NCBI RefSeq assembly: GCF_032854445.1
Contig: NC_088307.1
Location: 1,056,001-1,120,000 of the forward strand
Source: Liolophura sinensis
Lineage: Eukaryota; Mollusca; Polyplacophora; Chitonida; Chitonidae
Length of the DNA stretch: 64,000 nucleotides
Direction: 5' to 3'
The position numbers were made by a program, and so were the translations under genes. Below, in pieces: positions 33,632-45,011 of this stretch (positions are counted from its first letter, which is position 1; each line of letters begins with the position of its first letter). The notes under the pieces were generated by a model, which saw nothing but the letters and a program-made list of their open reading frames with translations, did not search any database and was not told the origin of the DNA.

Positions 33632-33715
33632 TGAAAGGTTCCAATGTGGTAGTAGCGGAGTGGGATGAAGTGCAAACAAAGAGTGGACTGGAAGTCTTCT
33701 ATGAGCTCTTTGAAG
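33632..33715 (+). CDS. ARM-FN3 gene, exon 9 (FN3-1, first half)
   Basis: Acceptor TTTCCCTACAG|TG, donor GAAG|GTATGG; phase 1 in, 1 out. Reads VKGSNVVVAEWDEV, QTKSGLEVFYELFEG: strands A-C of a fibronectin III fold with the conserved Trp (AEWD). Confidence 0.87.
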
Positions 33716-33772
33716 GTATGGTTATGTTCAGAAGAAACCTTGAGTGTGTATGCTTGTCGGGTACTTGCCTTA

Positions 33773-34255
33773 CAGGCAGCGAAATTTGGCCTGCCGGCGA
33801 AACCCAGAAATCGGTTACGTCTTTTCCGCCTCGCCTAACCGATCATTCGGTTACGCCACGTATGTTTATCAACCCGATCAGTTACGCTAATTGTTTACGT
33901 GGTTTATGTTTCAGGCATCATTCTGGATCATTAATAGAAGTATTCAGCTCAATGTTATGTTTGTTTTTCTTTTCTATATCTAGCAGCTCATACCGTAAGG
34001 TTGGTGAACAAAAGAAAGAGAAATTTTACACTCACACGGTGTTTCAACGTTGTGTGTTGCCTGGTTGGTACTTGACTCCTGTGGCACATTTTTACGTGAA
34101 ATTCCGTTATACAGGCTTATATGTTTGCAATATGCCCAGTCCAACATTAAGTACTTCCAGTAAGTGTCATTACGGTATTGGGGAGCGAGTTTGGTATCCC
34201 TGATTACTGATAATTAACGCAGTTTCCAACGCACGTGGTGTGAGTCTTACCACAG

Positions 34256-34299
<44 letters not shown>

Positions 34300-34821
34300 T
34301 CGCTACAGGGCCAGGAGAGACCTTGACGTCACAGGCCTATGCGTCACAGGCCTGTGCTCTAAATTAGAACGCAGCCGGTGAGGTCCCGTAAGGGTTCCAT
34401 CAATCTGTACGGTAGACTCGACTAATATGGGCTGGAGTAGCAGTTAAACTACATGTACATGAAAAGGTAACCTTGTTTTATTTACTTGCGTGATCGTGAA
34501 AAGATAAGTCAAAATAAATAATTTGAGTATTATCTCAAAGCCTGTAAAGCATATATGAATGATTACATTTCCATGTGACCAGCACAGGCAGCTGGCTGTG
34601 GCTGAAATCGATGTTTCTATTTTTAGACGCGTTGCCATACTGGCCGCGTTGTGATTATGAAAGCTGTTCAGTCCAGTATATCTGTAGTTACCTAATGCAC
34701 ACTGACTCTAAGGACGTTCTCGTTGGACAGTTGGCCTAACCGATTTTCCGGTTAGCCAAATTGAACCGCACGTAACCGTTGCGCGACCGACGGTTTCGTT
34801 CGCGCCAAATTTCGCTGCCTG
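33773..34821. mobile_element. 1,049-bp non-autonomous DNA transposon with terminal inverted repeats
   Basis: Perfect 18-bp terminal inverted repeats, CAGGCAGCGAAATTTGGC (33773-33790 and, inverted, 34804-34821), are flanked by the 5-bp duplication CCTTA (33768-33772 and 34822-34826). Subterminal motifs of the type CGGTTACG / CCTAACCGAT recur on both sides. An (AT)n tract lies inside at about 34259-34299. I see no transposase; the 190-codon ORF starting at 33631 merges exon 9 with element sequence. The superfamily is uncertain (CAGG ends with 5-bp duplication could fit some hAT-like groups). Intron 9. Confidence 0.9.
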
Positions 34822-35189
34822 CCTTATCTCCACTGACATGTCCTATAAAGAATTATACGGTGGCGAGTTCAAATCCAAGCTTGACTTGCCTTGTCTGGCT
34901 CTTGCCTGTTTTGTTTTTTATTCCTTGCGGAGTTGTTCTTTGCCAGTGTACCTGTGAAGATATGTACATGTATAGTAATGCCATAATAGAAGCTAAATTT
35001 ACACACATAGCTACAGTGCAGAATACTACAGCATGGAGAGTAAAATTAAACCAGTGAACACAGTGTGACAGTTGCCAAATGTCACTGGTATAAACCAGTT
35101 TACCTCAGTTGGAGTTTTGTTTTAAATGATCATGTAGATGTTTAAATGGTGGGAACTTACAAGCGCCATTGCAGCATGGAGCAGAATTA

Positions 35190-35655
35190 GACATTTACTA
35201 GTCATCACTGACAGAGTACTGAAACAAGCTGAGTGCATACCCTGAGGGGGATAGGCATGTGGTGTGTAAACATCAGAAGTGTGTTGTCTCATTGACAGGC
35301 TTCTACAGGCTTTTCCAGTGTGTACACAGGCACAGATAACAGCTGAGTATGTACCCTGAGGGGGACAAGTATGTAGTGTGTAGACATCAGAAGTGTGTTG
35401 CCTCATTGACCGGCTCTTCAGATGTGTACACAGGCACAGATAACAGCTGAGTACATACCCTGAGCGGGACAAGCATGTAGTGTGTAGACATCAGAAGTGT
35501 GTTGTCTCATTGACAGGCTCTTCCAGTTTGTACACAGGCACAAATACCAGCTGAGTACGTACTCTGAGGGGGACAAGCATGTAGTGTGTTGACATCAGAA
35601 GTGTGTTGTCTCATTGACAGGCTCTTCCAGTGTGTACACAGGCACAGAGACGTGT
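35190..35655. repeat. Repeat of about 105-118 bp, 3-4 copies, derived from the acceptor side of exon 10
   Basis: Units contain gtgttgtctcattgacag|gc + tcttccagtgtgtacacagg + cacag, the same sequence as the true acceptor and first 30 or so bases of exon 10 at 35611-35652. Copies lie near 35291, 35400 and 35505. Two keep CATTGACAG|GC, while one reads TTGACCGG and has lost the AG. Confidence 0.9.
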
Positions 35656-35770
35656 TGTAGTTTTGAGGAACTGAAGCCCCTAACAGAGTACCGGTATAAG
35701 CTTAGAGCCTACACTGAAGGGGATGTCAGTCCTTTTTCTGACAGTGTCACAGTAACTACAGAGGAAACAG
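35621..35770 (+). CDS. ARM-FN3 gene, exon 10 (FN3-1, second half)
   Basis: Acceptor CTCATTGACAG|GC, donor ACAG|GTCAGT; phase 1 in, 1 out. Reads GSSSVYTGTETCCSFEEL, KPLTEYRYKLRAYTEGD, SPFSDSVTVTTEETG: the classic FN3 end (L-x-P-x-T-x-Y, then A-Y/V-x-x-G, then S-x-x-V-x-x-T-T). Confidence 0.93.
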
Positions 35771-35779
35771 GTCAGTGCC

Positions 35780-36715
35780 CCTCCCCATTATCCCAACTTC
35801 CTCTGCACCATCCCAGCTTCCTCCTTATCGTCCCACCTTCTTACCCACCTTCCTCCCCACCATCCCAGCTTCCTCCTGATCGTCCCAGCTTCCTACCCAC
35901 CTTCCTCCCCACCATCCCAGCTTCCCCACCACCATCCCAGCATCCTACCCATCATCCCACCTTCCTACCCACCATCCCCGCTTCCTCCCCATTATCACAG
36001 CTTCCTACCCATCACCACAGCTTCCTACCCATCACCACAGCTTCTTACCCATCATCCCAGCTTCCTACTTATCATCACAGCTTCCTACCCATCACCACAG
36101 CTTCCTACCCATCATCCCAGCTTCTTACCCACCATCCAGCTCCCTACCCACCATCCTGCCCACCATCCTAGCTTCTTACCCACCATCCCAGCTTCCTCCC
36201 CACTATCCCTGCTTCCTACCCACCATCCCCACTTCCTCCTGATCATCCCAGCTTCCTACCCATCTTACTCCCCACCATCCTGTCCACCATTCCAGCTTGC
36301 TGCCCACCATCCCAGCTTCCTCCCCACCATCCCTAACTTCTTACCCACCATCCCAGCTCCCTACCCACCATCCTGCCCACCATCCTAGCTTCTTACCCAC
36401 TATCCTGCCCACCATCCTAGCTTCTTACACACTATCCTGCCCACCATCCTAGCTTCTTACCCACTAATTCCATCTTCCTCCCAACTATCCCAGCTTCCTC
36501 CCAACTATCCCAGCTTCCTACTCACAATCCCAACTTCCTCCCGATTGCCCCCAGCTTCCTACCCACCTTCCTCTCCACCTTCCTCTCACCATCCCAGTTT
36601 CCTACCCACCATCAGAGCTTCCTCCCCACTATCCCCTCAGCTTTCTTCAGCTTTTCCCCCAGCTTTCCCCATGATCCTGTCACCATTACCCCACTTAGCA
36701 TCACCCCTGAGCACC
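35780..36715. repeat. Irregular C/T-rich minisatellite (about 21 bp)
   Basis: Variations on ccatcccagcttcctaccca fill the start of intron 10. The 185-codon plus-strand ORF from 35614 is exon 10 running into this repeat. A run of C lies at about 36729-36741. Pyrimidine richness with many cag triplets gives numerous weak acceptor-like motifs. Confidence 0.88.
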
Positions 36716-36910
36716 CCGCTTCCCATTACCCCCCCCCCCCCATTATAGTCATGCAGGGCATTTTTGTATTTTATTTTCATCAGTTTCGTCACTTCTTCAG
36801 TGAACTAAGTACTCATTCTCAACAAATTGTTACGTGTTATCTCCCTGTAAACAGAGCGATCGTTGTAATACATGTATATAAGTAATGAAGTTTTGTTTTT
36901 TATGTTGAAG

Positions 36911-37027
36911 TTCCGGGCGCCCCATCTAATCCCCGCATATTGGGATGTACAGCAACTCAGCTGAAGGTAGCGTGGGATCCACCTGAACAAGCCAATGGGA
37001 TCCTTAAAGGCTACTATGTGTATAATG
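36911..37027 (+). CDS. ARM-FN3 gene, exon 11 (FN3-2, first half)
   Basis: Acceptor TTTATGTTGAAG|TT, donor AATG|GTAAGT; phase 1 in, 1 out. Reads VPGAPSNPRILGCTATQL, KVAWDPPEQANGILKGYYVY: FN3 strands A-C with Trp and the P-x-x-x-N-G-x-L-x-G-Y motif. Confidence 0.93.
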
Positions 37028-37084
37028 GTAAGTTACTGTAAAGATATCATCAATACATGATTAAAAGTAATGGTAACATCCAGA

Positions 37085-38165
37085 TAGCTCATGTACATGA
37101 TATATGCTGAGTCTGTCATCACTGGGCATAGGCAGATATATATGTACATGTGCATGATATATGCTAAAGTCAGAGTCTGTCATCACTGGGCATAGGCAGA
37201 TATATGTGTACATGTGCATGATATATGCTAAAGTCAGAGTCTGTCATGACTGGGCATAGGCAGATATATATGTACATGTGCATGATATATGCTAAAGTCA
37301 GAGTCTGTCATCACTGGGCATAGGCAGATATATATGTACATGTGCATGATATATGCTAAAGTCAGAGTCTGTCATCACTGGGCATAGGCAGATATATATG
37401 TACATGTGCATGATATATGCTAAAGTCAGAGTCTGTCATCACTGGGCATAGGCAGATATATATGTACATGTGCATGATATATGCTAAAGTCAGAGTCTGT
37501 CATCACTGGGCATAGGCAGATATATATGTACATGTGCATGATATATGCTAAAGTCAGAGTCTGTCATCACTGGGCATAGGCAGATATATATGTACATGTG
37601 CATGATATATGCTAAAGTCAGAGTCTGTCATCACTGGGCATAGGCAGATATATATGTACATGTGCATGATATATGCTAAAGTCAGAGTCTGTCATCACTG
37701 GACATAGGCAGATATATATGTACATGTGCATGATATATGCTAAAGTCAGAGTCTGTCATCACTGGGCATAGGCAGATATATATGTACATGTGCATGATAT
37801 ATGCTGAGTCCATCATCACTGGGCATAGGCAGATATATATGTACACGTGCATGATATATGCTAAAGTCAGAGTCCATCATCACTGGCCATAGACAGATAT
37901 ATATGTACATGTGCATGATATATGCTAAAGTCAGAGTCTGTCATCACTGGCCATAGGCAGATATATATGTACATGTGCATGATATATGCTAAAGTCAGAG
38001 TCTGTCATCACTGGACATAGGCAGATATATATGTACATGTGCATGATATATGCTAAAGTCAGAGTCTGTCATCACTGGCCATAGGCAGATATATATGTAC
38101 ATGTGCATGATATATGCTGGAGTCAGAGTCTGTCATCACTGGCCATAGGCAGATATACATGTACT
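37085..38165. repeat. 64-bp minisatellite, about 16 copies
   Basis: Unit gtctgtcatcactgggcata + ggcagatatatatgtacatg + tgcatgatatatgctaaagt + caga, highly uniform. It lies in intron 11. Confidence 0.94.
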
Positions 38166-38399
38166 TGTATATAACCTTCATGGTGATGGCCAGCTTTATG
38201 GGTGAAGGAAACCAATGTCCAGGTGCAGTAGTTAGCATTGTGAACCTAAGGTTACCACACATGCACATGTGTGAACTTAAACATCATAAACACTGACATC
38301 TCAATAAAAAGTGCCCTCTCGTTTGGACATGAGGCCATGACTTTTCGTACACTGTTTTTTGACAATTATTCTGTCTATTTCTGTCTAGGGGAGCTGGTC

Positions 38400-39785
38400 T
38401 CTCTCTATCCATAGGGCCTTGGTTACAGCAAGGGGTCAGACTCTGATAGAGCCTTGCAAGCGATTCTGACTGATGTGTTTAGCTAGCTGTAAGGATTGTT
38501 TTGCTGTGTAGTAGGTCAGATTTTGGTAGAACCTTGTAAACAGTCCTGATTGATGTGTTTAGCTATAAGGATTGTTTTGCTGTGTTGTAGGTCAGACTCT
38601 TGTAAAACCTTGTATACAATGCTGATTGTTGTGTTTAGCTAGCTGTAAGGATTGTTTCGCTGTGTAGTAGGTCAGATTCTGGTGGAACCTTGTAAACAGT
38701 CCTGATTGATGTGTTTAACTGTAAGGATTGTTTTGCTGTTTTGTAAGTCAGATTGTGGAAGAACCTTCTGTACAATGCTTATTGTTGTGTTTAGCTATAA
38801 AGGTTTTTTTGTGTGTTGTATCTAGGTCAGGCTTTGGTGGAACCTTGTAAACAATCCTGATTGATGTGTTTAACTGTAAGGATTGTTTTGTTGTTTTGTA
38901 AGTCAGACTATGGTAGAACCTTCTGTACAATGCTTATTGTTGTGTTTAGCTATGAGGATTCTTTTGCTTTGTTGTATCTAGGTCAGACTTTGGTGTAACC
39001 TTGTTTTGCTGTGTAGTAGGTCAGACTCTAGTGGAACCTTGTAAACAATGCTAATTGATGTGCTTAGCTATAAGGGTTGTTTTGCTGTGTAGTAGGTTAG
39101 ACTCTAGTGGAACCTTGCAACAATGCTGATCTGCTGTTTTGGGTGGAGCGACTGTAGTCTGATAGAACTTTGTATACAATGTTGATTGATGTGTGTTAGT
39201 ATAAGGATTGTTTTGCTGCATGCATGTTGTAGGTCAGACTCTGGTAGAACATTGTAAACAATGCTGATTGATGTGTTTAACTATGAGGATTGTTTTGCTT
39301 TGTTGTAGGTCAGACTCTGGTAGAACATTGTAAACAATGCTGATTGATGTGTTTAACTATGAGGATTGTTTTGCTGTGTTGTAGGTCAGACTCTGGTAGA
39401 ACGTAAACAATGCTGACTGATGTGTGTTAGTATAAGGATTGTTTTGCTGCATGCATGTTGTAGGTCAGACTCTGGTAGAATGTTGTAAACAATGCTGATT
39501 GATGTGTTTAACTATGAGGATTGTTTTGCTGTGTTGTAGGTCAGACTCTGATAGAACATAAACAATGCTGATTGATGTGTTTAACTATGAGGATTGTTTT
39601 GCTGTGTTGTAGGTCAGACTCTGATAGAACGTAAACAATGCTGATTGATGTGTTTAACTATGAGGATTGTTTTGCTTTGTTGTAGGTCAGACTCTGTTAG
39701 AACGTTGTAAACAATGCTGATTGATGTGTTTAACTATGAGGATTGTTTTGCCTTGTTGTAGGGCAGACTCTGGTAGAACACACAC
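38400..39785. repeat. Minisatellite of about 74 bp, about 18 copies, derived from the acceptor side of exon 12
   Basis: Units read gattgttttgctgtgttgta + g|gtcagactctggtagaac + (gttg)taaacaatgctg + attgatgtgtttaactatga. The true acceptor and exon 12 start read gttttgccttgttgtag|ggc + agactctggtagaac. Each copy therefore carries an acceptor-like TGTTGTAG|GT plus about 18 bases of exon. Copies nearest the exon are the most similar to each other. Confidence 0.92.
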
Positions 39786-39841
39786 ATGAAATGATGTCCA
39801 TCATCACTGGCCTGCAAGCTGCGACATCATATGAGATTGAG
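39762..39841 (+). CDS. ARM-FN3 gene, exon 12 (FN3-2, middle)
   Basis: Acceptor CCTTGTTGTAG|GG, donor GAG|GTACAT; phase 1 in, 0 out. Reads GQTLVEHTHEMMSIITGL, QAATSYEIE: FN3 strands D-F, ending in the L-x-A-x-T-x-Y-E-I motif. Confidence 0.9.
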
Positions 39842-40379
39842 GTACATGTTCATTATCACCCTAACAGGTCTATTGTGCCATGATAGCAAGCTGATGACGA
39901 GGCCATGGAGGACCCCCTATAGCATTCACATTGTTTATAAACCAGTTTTGTCATGTTTGTGCAGCATGTTCAAAAGTTACATGTGGACTGCCAGCACAAA
40001 ATTTGCTAGAGAAACATAAAAATGAAGAATATATCAGGGGAAAGACACATTTTCCTGGCAAACACAATGATTTCATGTTAACGGTTTTTTGTGGAAAGAA
40101 GTAAAATGCTTCCAAATCATCAAATTGGATAGTGGTTGTGCTGTGGGACACACTGGGCATCACTTCCTTTACAGCTGCATTGTCTGTGGTTGAAATAGAT
40201 GGTGAGATGGTCCACGAAATTGCCACTGCTACTGGTCGATTTGTTTGATCACAGAAATCTAGCCAATTTTGTGTGTTTAGTGAAAAAGAACTAAAGTGAC
40301 CTCACTAGTCACAAGATCGCCAGAAATGGCCACCACACAAACGCTCCAAATGCATTTTAGTGGGTTATAAAAATACTGC

Positions 40380-40545
40380 TAGCATGAGTGGATATACACA
40401 TGTAACATAAATGGATATACACATGTAACATAAATGGATATATACATGTAACATAAATGGATATATACATGTAACATAAATGGATATATACATGTAACAT
40501 AAATGGATATATACATGTAACATAAATGGATAAATACATGTATGC
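40380..40545. repeat. 23-bp tandem repeat, about 7 copies
   Basis: Unit ggatatatacatgtaacata + aat in intron 12. The minus-strand ORFs through it are repeat artefacts. Confidence 0.92.
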
Positions 40546-40997
40546 TTCATGTTTAATAATGTTGCCTTTTTGGTCGGCATTATGGATATCCATCTGTCCT
40601 GTCACATATCCTGTATTTGTTTGTAGTAAGGACATGGCCTTGTAATTTTTGCATACATGAAGAATTACATTGATAAGGAAGTGGATAATCTTGCTCCATG
40701 GCACGTTTCTGTGGATTTTCTTTTGTCTTTCAGTATGGTCTTCATATACTTCTAATTCATGTTTCACTGTTATATGTTCAATGTGCATATGCCCAGGCTG
40801 AGACTCAATATTCATTTCTTCAAATTTGTAAAGGGATATTTTAGTGCTTTCGATACCGTTGTATCAATGAAATACTGTGTTGAATACAACATAAAAAAAC
40901 AATCAGAAAACAAAGTAAATAATAATCTTTTTCTGCAGTAAGTTGGTATAAGGCTGTGGATGTGAATTTTGTTCATTTTTTCTCCTTCCTTTTGCAG

Positions 40998-41064
40998 ATT
41001 TGTACAGCTACTTCAAAGGGTAAAGGACCCAGAGCATGTGTTGTGGGACAAACTGCTGAGACAG
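40998..41064 (+). CDS. ARM-FN3 gene, exon 13 (FN3-2, end)
   Basis: Acceptor CCTTTTGCAG|ATT, donor ACAG|GTAGCC; phase 0 in, 1 out. Reads ICTATSKGKGPRACVVGQ, TAETG: final FN3 strands (A-x-x-x-x-G-x-G-P, then V-x-x-Q-T-A-E-T). Confidence 0.88.
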
Positions 41065-41128
41065 GTAGCCTGCTTTCCTTTTTTGTGACTCAGTATTTAA
41101 GAGCTAAAATAAGAATATTTGACTTCAG

Positions 41129-41650
41129 TCGCCTGCTTTGGTGGCCAAATGGTTAGAGAATCTGCCTCCAAGTCGGGAGACCTTGGATTAAACCCAGGTC
41201 GGGTCACACCAAATTAAGACTTTAAAAGTGGTACTTGTTGCTGACAAGTTCCATTAATACAAGAAAACAGGACTGCTTGGTCCGGTATCAGTGCAGTTTG
41301 ATTGGGTGAGGTGTCAGTGTCTAAGGTGTCTTCTGGTGATACTTCAATGGCAGCAGCACTTTGGTGGCATGGACTCGCCCTGCCACAAGTATTAAAATGA
41401 GTAAGATGACTCCATCACTCACAGCTCAGTAGTCCTGTACTCACATAAACATTCACTCACAACACAAGTTACAAACTGTGACAAAGACATGTGGCCACCT
41501 CACTCAGCCAGTTACATATCCCTCACCACATGGCTTCCTAACCTGCTCAAAATGCCCTCAAAACCCCTGTCTGTCTGTCGTCGTCATATGGCTGAAAAAT
41601 TGTTGAGCACAACATTAAACCCCAAGCACTCACTCACTCTGTCCGATCCA
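41129..41650 (+). mobile_element. SINE family 2, long copy
   Basis: tRNA-like head GGTGGCCAAATGGTTAGAG (A box) and GGATTAAACCC (B box) at 41139-41200, a middle shared with 47,690-47,900 (words aaacaggactgcttgg, gtgtcagtgtctaaggtgtc, cttcaatggcagcagcac), and the tail catatggctgaaaaattgtt + gagcac + attaaaccccaagc + actcactcac. The partial copy at 41770-41833 follows. Target duplications are not clear. Confidence 0.8.
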
Positions 41651-41769
41651 AGCACTAAGGGAATTACCTGCCCTTGAATTACATGGTCTACTTAGTCAAT
41701 AGAATCCATAGATGTCTTGAGAGTTAACACAAAGAAGACACAGTATACATATTTGTACACATACCTAAT

Positions 41770-41833
41770 GACTCCTTGTGATCATATGACTGAAAAATTG
41801 ATAAGTACAACTAAAAACCCCAAACCTACATAC
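41770..41833 (+). mobile_element. SINE family 2, tail fragment
   Basis: gatcatatgactgaaaaatt + gataagtacaactaaaaacc + cc repeats the 3' end of the preceding SINE. It may be a truncated insertion. Confidence 0.65.
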
Positions 41834-42104
41834 GTGTACATACATTTCAGCTAGGTGTGGTTAACATGAGAGTATACATGTACAAGTATGTACTCTGGAG
41901 CTACCACAGCATTACACTCTACTCATGCTGTAAACGCTATTTGACCTACACAAGGATCAGCGGGGCTGGTGGAAAATTTTGTGGGTGGAGGAAACGGCAC
42001 TTTCCTGAAGTAGACCATCAATGTTTGGCAAACGTGCACAATATATGCGGGAAAGGCAAATGGTCTTCAAAGTCACTTCTGAAAACTTAACATTATTTGA
42101 ATAT

Positions 42105-44650
42105 TTGAACACATTGGTGTCATCCTGTGGATAGTTGAATGTCCTCATACCTGTACATGTAGGCCATACAGTGTTTGGGTGACTGTGGACACATTGGTGT
42201 CATCCTGTGGATAGTTGAATGTCCTCATACCTGTACATGTAGGCCATACAGTGTTTGGGTGGCTGTGCACATATTGGTATCATCCTGTGGATAGTTGAAT
42301 GTCCTCATACCTGTACATGTAGGCCATACAGTGTTTGGATGGCTGTGGACACATTGGTGTCATCCTGTGGATAGTTGAATGTCCTCATACCTGTACATGT
42401 AGGCCATACCGTGTTTGGATGGCTGTGGACACATTGGTGTCATCCTGTGGATAGTTGAATGTCCTCATACATGTACATGTAGGCGATACAGTGTTTGGGA
42501 CGCTGTGGACACATTGGTGTCATCCTGTGGATAGTTGAATGTCCTCATACATGTACATGTAGGCCATACAGTGTTTGGATGGCTGTGGACACATTGATAT
42601 CATCCTGTGGATAGTTGAATGTCCTTATTCATGTACATGTAGGCCATACAGTGTTTGGGAGGCTGTGGACACATTGGTGTCATCCTGTGGATAGTTGAAT
42701 GTCCTCATACCTGTACATGTAGGCCCTACTATGTTTGGGTGACTGTGGACACATTGGTGTCATCCTGTGGATAGTTGAATGTCCTCATACATGTACATGT
42801 AGGCCATACAGTGTTTGGGAGGCTGTGGACACATTGGTGTCATCCTATGGATAGTTGAATGTCCTCATACATGTACATGTAGGCGATACAGTGTTTGGAT
42901 GGCTGTGGACACATTGGTGTCATCCTGTGGATAGTTGAATGTCCTCATACCTGTACATGTAGGCCCTACTATGTTTGGGTGACTGTGGACACATTGGTGT
43001 CATCCTGTGGATAGTTGAATGTCCTCATACATATATATGTAGGCCATTCAGTGTTTGGTAGGCTGTGGACACATTGGTGTCATCCTGTGGATAGTTGAAT
43101 GTCCTCATACATGTATATGTAGGCGATACAGTGTATGGGAGGCTGTGGATAAATTGGTGTTATCATGTGGATAGTTGAATGTCCTCATACATGTATATGT
43201 AGGCCATACAGTGTTTGGGTGGCTGTGGACACATTGATATCATCCTGTGGATAGTTGAATGTCCTCATACATGTACATGTAGGCCATACAGTGTTTGGGT
43301 GGCTGTGGACACATTGGTGTCATCCTGTGGATAGTTGAATGTCCTCATACATGTACATGTAGGCCTTACAGTGTTTGGGTGACTGTGGACACATTGATAT
43401 CATCCTGTGGATAGTTGAATGTCCTCATACATGTATATGTAGGCGATACAGTGTATGGGAGGCTGTGGATAAATTGGTGTTATCATGTGGATAGTTGACT
43501 GTCCTCGTACCTGTACATGTAGGCCTTACAGTGTTTGGGTGACTGTGGACACATTGGTGTCATCCTGTGGATAGTTGAATGTCCTCATACCTGTACATGT
43601 AGGCCCTACTATGTTTTAGTGACTGTGGACACATTGGTGTCATCCTGTGGATAGTTGAATGTCCCCATACATGTACATGTAGGCCATACAGTGTTTGGAT
43701 GGCTGTGGACACATTGGTGTCATCCTGTGGATAGTTGAATGTGCTCATACCTGTACATGTAGGCCATACCGTGTTTGGGAGGCTGTGGACACATTGGTGT
43801 CATCCTGTGGATAGTTGAATGTCCTCATACATGTACATGTAGGCCCTACTATGTTTGGGTGACTGTGGACACATTGGTGTCATCCTGTGGATAGTTGAAT
43901 GTCCCCATACATGTACATGTAGGCCATACAGTGTTTGGGTGACTGTGGACACATTGGTGTCATCCTGTGAATAGTTGAATGTCCTCATACCTGTACATGT
44001 AGGCCCTACTATGTTTGGGTGACTGTGGACACATTGGTGTCATCCTGTGGATAGTTGAATGTCCCCATACATGTACATGTAGGCCATACAGTGTTTGGAT
44101 GGCTGTGGACACATTGGTGTCATCCTGTGGATAGTTGAATGTCCTCATACATGTACATGTAGGCCATACAGTGTTTGGATGGCTGTGGACACATTGGTGT
44201 CATCCTGTGGATAGTTGAATGTCCTCATACATGTACATGTAGGCCATACAGTGTTTGGATGGCTGTGGACACATTGGTGTCATCCTGTGGATAGTTGAAT
44301 GTCCTCATACATGTATATGTAGGCGATACAGTGTATGGGAGGCTGTGGATAAATTGGTGTTATCATGTGGATAGTTGAATGTCCTCATACCTGTACATGT
44401 AGGCCATACAGTGTTTGGGTGGCTGTGGACACATTGGTGTCATCCTGTGGATAGTTGAATGTCCCCATACATGTACATGTAGGCCATACAGTGTTTGGGT
44501 GGCTGTGGACACATTGGTGTCATCCTGTGGATAGTTGAATGTCCTCATACATGTACATGTAGGCCTTACAGTGTTTGGGTGGCTGTGGACACATTGGTGT
44601 CATCCTGTGGATAGTTGAATGTCCTCATACATGTACTTGTAGGCCTTGAA
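42105..44650. repeat. 80-bp minisatellite, about 32 copies (2.5 kb)
   Basis: Unit acattggtgtcatcctgtgg + atagttgaatgtcctcatac + atgtacatgtaggccataca + gtgtttggatggctgtggac. Many copies contain the 14-bp palindrome TACATGTACATGTA. Blocks with aaattggtgttatcatgtgg recur, indicating multi-unit duplication. It lies in intron 13. Confidence 0.95.
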
Positions 44651-44814
44651 GTGTTTTGGTAGCTGCGTGTTTAACAATGAACATACTGTCAATTTCCTGT
44701 ATTTGTGTCTGTCTTTTGCAATGCTGTATGTATTTTGTCTAATGTTATGTGTTTGCTGTGTACCAACTGTGGCACCTGTGTCTTTACCAAGTTACACATA
44801 TCTTTTAATGGCAG

Positions 44815-45011
44815 GTGCCCATGCTCCAGGTAAACCTGATGTGTCCGTGATGGGCAGGAATGAGATCAATGTCTCTTGGAAACCCCCAGAGGTGCCCCTG
44901 GGGCGCATAACCCGCTATGATCTCACCATGAATGGTAAACTCATCTACTCTGGGACTGATCTAAGTTATGGGGCTAGGAGGTTGGTGCCAGACACAGAAT
45001 ATGCGTTTGTG
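44815..45011 (+). CDS. ARM-FN3 gene, exon 14 (FN3-3, most of domain)
   Basis: Acceptor TTTTAATGGCAG|GT, donor TTTGTG|GTGAGT; phase 1 in, 0 out. Reads GAHAPGKPDVSVMGRNEI, NVSWKPPEVPLGRITRYDL, LVPDTEYAFV: a nearly whole FN3 domain with Trp (VSWKPP), G-x-I-x-x-Y, and L-x-P-D-T-E-Y. Confidence 0.94.

Noticed and set aside
33631-34203. A 190-codon ORF starting at exon 9
   Set aside because: It reads through the exon 9 donor into the inverted-repeat element. A good donor and phase match to exon 10 show the exon ends at 33715.
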